Source of the DNA: Defluviitaleaceae bacterium
GTDB lineage: Bacteria; Bacillota; Clostridia; Lachnospirales; WQUN01
NCBI GenBank assembly: GCA_009779755.1
Contig: WRDO01000005.1
Span: forward strand, 54,145 to 118,144
DNA: 64,000 bases
Direction of reading: 5' to 3'
The notes below the pieces were generated by a model. The model did no database searches. It worked only from the letters and a program-made list of their open reading frames with translations, and was not told where the DNA came from. Position numbers and translations under genes: made by a program. Below are positions 60,964 to 64,000 of the stretch, in pieces (within the stretch, counting starts at the first letter, position 1; each line of letters opens with the position of its first letter).

Positions 60964-61807
60964 CGCCGGACACCTCCTCGCCATCTTCGGCTGTGTCGGC
61001 GTTTATATCGTCCACGTTCGCGCTTTCGGTTTCGGTTGGGGTATCGCCCAAGGCTTCATCCGCAGGGCTTTTCCCGGCGTTTTGTGGCGCGGAAGCGGTC
61101 TCCTCGACCGCTTTTTCCGGCGCACCGTACCGCCATGCCCCGTTTCCGCTAAGTGGTTTTGTTAAAATTTGGCGAATTCTGCTATATTCGCTTCCGACCA
61201 GCCCAAGCCCGATTAGCCAAACTCTGAGCGTAAAGCGTTCGTTTTCAAAATGCTCTTGTGGCTTGGCGGTTACGCGCTTCTTTTCCTTGGCTGTGGTGCA
61301 AAGTGCGCTGATGAATTGTGCGTATGCCATCATGTCGTTGCTGTGTTCGGCTCTGAACCAAGGGAATTCGATGCCGTTTTCCAAAACCCTTATGGGTATC
61401 GCCTCCACACCGAGTGCTTTTTCGATGAGCGGCTCTTTGGCTGTGACCATCCGGCAAAGGTTGTCGAGGCTTTCCGGCGTAAAGCCATCCAGCGGCATGG
61501 TGATGGAAATGGTATCCGTTTCGGCTTCCGGCTCGGCAGCTTCTTCCATTTCGGTTTCCGCTTCTGGCGCATCATCTTCGTCATCCCAAGCTGTTAGCGA
61601 AACGTAGCCTCGCTCGACAAGCTGTGCGAAAATCCCTTCGTCATATTCGCCTGTGACGATGCCGTTTCTGTCGATAGTGTAATCGCCTACCGTAAAAGCG
61701 TAGCTTGGTGTGCCGAGATATTTTTTCGGCTGGTCGAGAATGTCGCTGATTTGCGCTACAAAATCTTTGCGGTTTTCCTTGGTTAATCCGAAGTCAAAAT
61801 TTTTCAT
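60953..61807 (-). CDS. ICE-borne conserved protein, second copy of the family
   Basis: 284 residues from the ATG at 61807 (GGGGG upstream). It has the same layout as the protein at 32552: an N-terminal KENRKDFVAQISDILDQPKKYLG, FTVGDYTIDRNGIVTGEYDEG, an acidic spacer (here rich in Glu and Ala), LDGFTPESLDNLCRMVTAKEPLIEKALG, IEFPWFRAE and FTLRVWLIGLGLVGSEY. The C-terminal 45 residues are acidic and low in complexity. The stop overlaps the DUF4314 start by 11 bases. Role unknown. Confidence 0.78.
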   Translation of the reverse strand: MKNFDFGLTKENRKDFVAQISDILDQPKKYLGTPSYAFTVGDYTIDRNGIVTGEYDEGIFAQLVERGYVSLTAWDDEDDAPEAETEMEEAAEPEAETDTISITMPLDGFTPESLDNLCRMVTAKEPLIEKALGVEAIPIRVLENGIEFPWFRAEHSNDMMAYAQFISALCTTAKEKKRVTAKPQEHFENERFTLRVWLIGLGLVGSEYSRIRQILTKPLSGNGAWRYGAPEKAVEETASAPQNAGKSPADEALGDTPTETESANVDDINADTAEDGEEVSGDEQ

Positions 61808-61935
61808 ATTTGTTGCCCCCTATGGTTTATTCCGTGGACTTGCCGCCCCCCGGTGAAACCATCATAACTCTGTCCGGGGACACCTTCAACGAACAATCAA
61901 TGGAGCGCAACCCATAATTATGACAGGGTTTGCGG

Positions 61936-62160
61936 TTATTCTGCGACACTCAGTATATTGCCATGCCGTGACACAATATCCCATATCGGCATCCATGTCC
62001 CGATTACGTTTTTCTGCCACTTGAGTGCGATTTCTGCGAAGCTGGTTATCGTAACATCGCCGGATTTGGTTATGCCTACAGCGAAGCAGGGATTAAATGC
62101 AAGCACCCAAACTGTTCCAAATACGTGACAACTTCACGATAAATATCATCTGGCATTTTC
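61936..62160 (-). pseudogene. Frameshifted remnant of an ICE gene
   Basis: On the minus strand a 25-codon frame with an ATG (PDDIYREVVTYLEQFG) runs into a stop. A second frame covering the same stretch and beyond reads GITKSGDVTITSFAEIALKWQKNVIG and ends SVAE. The two may belong to a single gene broken by a frameshift. Both are too short to name. Confidence 0.4.
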
Positions 62161-63001
62161 GCACATGGGATTTTTCAGTGACATTTTGAAATTCTTCCGT
62201 TACGCATAAAATGGGTTTTTAGGATTTATATGCGAATCCCTGCGGAATGTTGCCTGTACCGAAAAAATTACGATTCAACTTGCCCGATTCTGCCGTGATA
62301 ATTTATCCGACTTCCTCGACTTTTCAAAATCCCTTCGAATACCGCTGATTTCGGGCTTTCCGAACCTTCGAGCCGCGCCGGATTCGGGATTTTGCCGAAT
62401 CTGCTGCGCCTTCCCCGATTTCAAAGCAGAAGGTTGCGCCTGCGTCCGACCGATACCTCTGACCTCGCCCTTCGAGCCGCTAACTTGGCGGACTCCGAAC
62501 CTCGCGTTTCCCCCAAAAATGAAAATTTATATATATTTTCCGGGTAAAATAGTTGAAAAAAGCTGACTTATTGAAAAACATTCAAGATTGGACAGGGGTA
62601 AAAACGAAAAAAGCCCGTAAACACTGGGTTTGCAGGCTCAATAAAAAGTTTTGAAATCGCGCCCGTTGTGTGTGCGACCCTTGGGCGGTGCTGGGAAATA
62701 AAGTTGTAGAGATTTAGACCGCCCCCCGGGGTACTGGTGAAGCTGTATAAATATTCACTTGCCGCAGGGCAACAAGGGATGCAAATATAAACACAAGCAC
62801 GTTGGTGTAAAAGAGGGCAGGGAAATCCTGTAGCAAGTCAAAGCGGTTTTAGCAGGTTTTTTAAACGCTATATATTTCTTTATTTCTCACTGTCTTTTTA
62901 GCATTTAAAAATAAGGCTATATATAGGACTTGGCGTAGGTAGCTATATCTGCTACAGACCGCATAAGCACTGGAAAAAATCCGCTCCCATATCCGCTTCA
63001 A
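62161..63001. other. Gene-poor stretch between element remnants
   Basis: No ORF with protein-like composition or a usable ribosome binding site on either strand. The left part (62280-62510) is G+C-rich with many TTCGAA/CCGAAC-like words. The right part is A+T-rich and holds a terminator and some short palindromes (CGCCC...GGGCG near 62661, TTGCC-GCA-GGGCAA near 62759) that might belong to a transfer or replication origin. I cannot assign one. Confidence 0.4.
62612..62638 (-). terminator. Intrinsic terminator on the minus strand
   Basis: AGCCTGCAAAC pairs with GTTTACGGGCT (one mismatch) and is followed by TTTTTT on the minus strand. It is about 430 bases past the helicase gene, so either that transcript has a long tail or a deleted gene once used it. 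Confidence 0.65.
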
Positions 63002-63073
63002 GCCGCAACAAAAACTGCAACGGACAAACTGCTACGAGCCGAAACAAAAACCGCAACGGACAAACTGCTACGA
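63002..63073 (+). repeat. Tandem 36-bp duplication at the helicase gene end
   Basis: Two adjacent units, GCCGCAACAAAAACTGCAAC... and GCCGAAACAAAAACCGCAAC..., each end in GGACAAACTGCTACGA and differ at only two positions. The second overlaps the stop codon of the minus-strand helicase gene. Confidence 0.85.
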
Positions 63074-64000
63074 CAGTTTGATGCCACGCCATGTTCGAAT
63101 GCCCATAGCCGAACTGCGAGTAAGCGTTCCAATGCTATCCAAGTCCTTGTTGAACTGTGTCTTGGAAAGTTCTTTCAGCCCACCGTCTTTGCAATACTCA
63201 ATGAAGGCATTGTATAATTCCGTCCGAGGTACTTCGGCTTTGCTGTCTAAAATGCAACACTCGTTTACAAAGGACAGGGAACTGCTGTTGTCTGCCTTAT
63301 ACTTCTGAAGGTCGGCGTTGGTGCGGTCGGTTTCGGAGAAAATGTAATTGTTCGCCATCAGCCGCTTCAGCCCGATGAGACTCCACGCCAGTATGCCATC
63401 GGCTTCCAATAATAATTTATCACGGAGTTTACTGTCTTTCTTTTCTTTCGTTATAACATTTTCAAAACGAATTATAATCAGTCTGCGGTAGAAGCCGCCA
63501 TTGCGGTCGTTGTAATTTTTGGGTATTTCTTCGCATGAGAACATCATTCGCACAAAAGGTTTAAAGGAGAAATAATCTTTAAACTTGTGTTGAGCCGAAA
63601 TATAATCTTCGCCCGTTATTGCCTTAAAGATGCCTGTGTCGCGGATTTTCTCGCTGGGAAGGTCTGCGAAAATATTACCCAGCTTCCCGAAAAGCTGTAC
63701 GGTTGCAAACTTCTCGTTCAACTCTTGCCACGCAAGGTTGGAGCAGTTTGCCTTCCGTAACAAAACATCTTGTACTACATACAGAAGCGTTGACTTGCCG
63801 CTTTCCGCTTTGCCAAGAATAACAAAGGCTTTCTGCGCTTTATTTATAGCAATCATCATATATCCAAGTATTTCCTGCACCAACGGGATTTCGCTTTCCG
63901 GCAGGGAGTCGTTTAAGTATTTTAAGAAAACAGGACATTCTGCGGTTGGGTTGTAGTTGCCGCCAAGCCGAATGGTTGACAATATTTTGGGGTCATGTGA
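63068..64000 (-). CDS. D5-type (SF3) primase-helicase C-terminal domain, 5' end outside window
   Basis: At least 310 residues are open to the right edge of the window. The order is CPVFLKYLNDSLPESEIPLVQEILGY, Walker A VILGKAESGKSTLL, then LFGKLGNIFADLPSEKIRDTGIFKAITGED and RMMFSCEEIPKNYNDRNGGFYRRLIIIRF. These are the helicase motifs of poxvirus-D5/phage P4 alpha-like proteins. It is followed by a winged-helix end (RTELYNAFIEYCKDGG...SKTQFNKDL). It unwinds DNA at the origin of a plasmid-like element. The sequence continues upstream beyond base 64000 on the minus strand. Confidence 0.88.
   Translation of the reverse strand, partial: SHDPKILSTIRLGGNYNPTAECPVFLKYLNDSLPESEIPLVQEILGYMMIAINKAQKAFVILGKAESGKSTLLYVVQDVLLRKANCSNLAWQELNEKFATVQLFGKLGNIFADLPSEKIRDTGIFKAITGEDYISAQHKFKDYFSFKPFVRMMFSCEEIPKNYNDRNGGFYRRLIIIRFENVITKEKKDSKLRDKLLLEADGILAWSLIGLKRLMANNYIFSETDRTNADLQKYKADNSSSLSFVNECCILDSKAEVPRTELYNAFIEYCKDGGLKELSKTQFNKDLDSIGTLTRSSAMGIRTWRGIKLS

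Noticed and set aside
62660-62780. Origin of transfer near small palindromes
   Set aside because: Short stems such as TTGCC-GCA-GGGCAA exist, but no relaxase gene lies nearby, so the call cannot be supported.

Overview
The window looks like chromosome from a flagellated, endospore-forming member of the Clostridia (Bacillota). The support is an flhB 3' end, a complete spoVA operon, AGGAGG-type ribosome binding sites, a low-G+C Gram-positive style Pho regulon, a GHKL/LytTR two-component system and clostridial ICE-type genes. No rRNA, tRNA or CRISPR array was found. The first 28 kb is fairly G+C-rich and reads as host backbone. From about 28.3 kb to the end the DNA is patchier and often more A+T-rich, and it is made almost entirely of defence genes and mobile-element remnants.

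Backbone (1-28.3 kb). The flhB tail converges on pyrG, a CTP synthase whose glutaminase domain lacks the catalytic cysteine and whose leader carries a terminator-like hairpin. Next come spoVAA-AB-AC-AD-AE (dipicolinic acid channel), preceded by a translationally coupled 42-residue membrane peptide. Several small regulators and a DUF1062 gene with a leader ORF follow. A peptide-type ABC importer comprises a lipoprotein, an OppB-like permease and an OppC-like permease with an RCC1-like propeller inserted in its outer loop. A GH130 mannoside phosphorylase and gap are divergent from each other. The pstSCAB-phoU-phoPR operon has a Pho box, and its PstS is circularly permuted. A MerR/GyrI-type regulator has its own 19-bp-spacer promoter. 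A LytTR/GHKL pair, a toxin-antitoxin pair and an ABC exporter close the region; the second exporter subunit is cut off where foreign DNA begins.

Accessory region (28.3-64 kb). A type II restriction-modification module has a small regulator, two cytosine-5 methyltransferases and a PD-(D/E)XK nuclease. A decayed ICE/prophage block follows, with a lone HK97-type capsid protein, a sigma factor, an HNH protein, a primase-helicase, an excisionase, a recombinase stub, a head-tail connector and an iteron-like repeat cluster. Next is a seven-gene overlapping operon on the minus strand: XRE regulator, two radical-SAM proteins, a flavodoxin-fold reductase, a 1071-residue TPR protein, a membrane protein and a pyruvoyl-dependent arginine decarboxylase homologue. 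I recognise no described system with this composition. Beside it lies a type 4 BREX operon (PAPS-reductase-type BrxP, BrxC, PglZ, BrxL) with its own XRE regulator, a 679-residue protein of unknown function and a small zinc-ribbon-like protein. The window ends in more ICE remnants (DUF4314, a second copy of an ICE-borne family, a D5-type helicase).

The radical-SAM and BREX operons run in the same direction. Each starts with a 69-residue XRE protein read from TTG behind an extended -10 promoter, and the two regulators are clearly related. This suggests the operons were built or acquired as a matched pair. All functional statements come from reading the sequence and from family knowledge; no database search was run.
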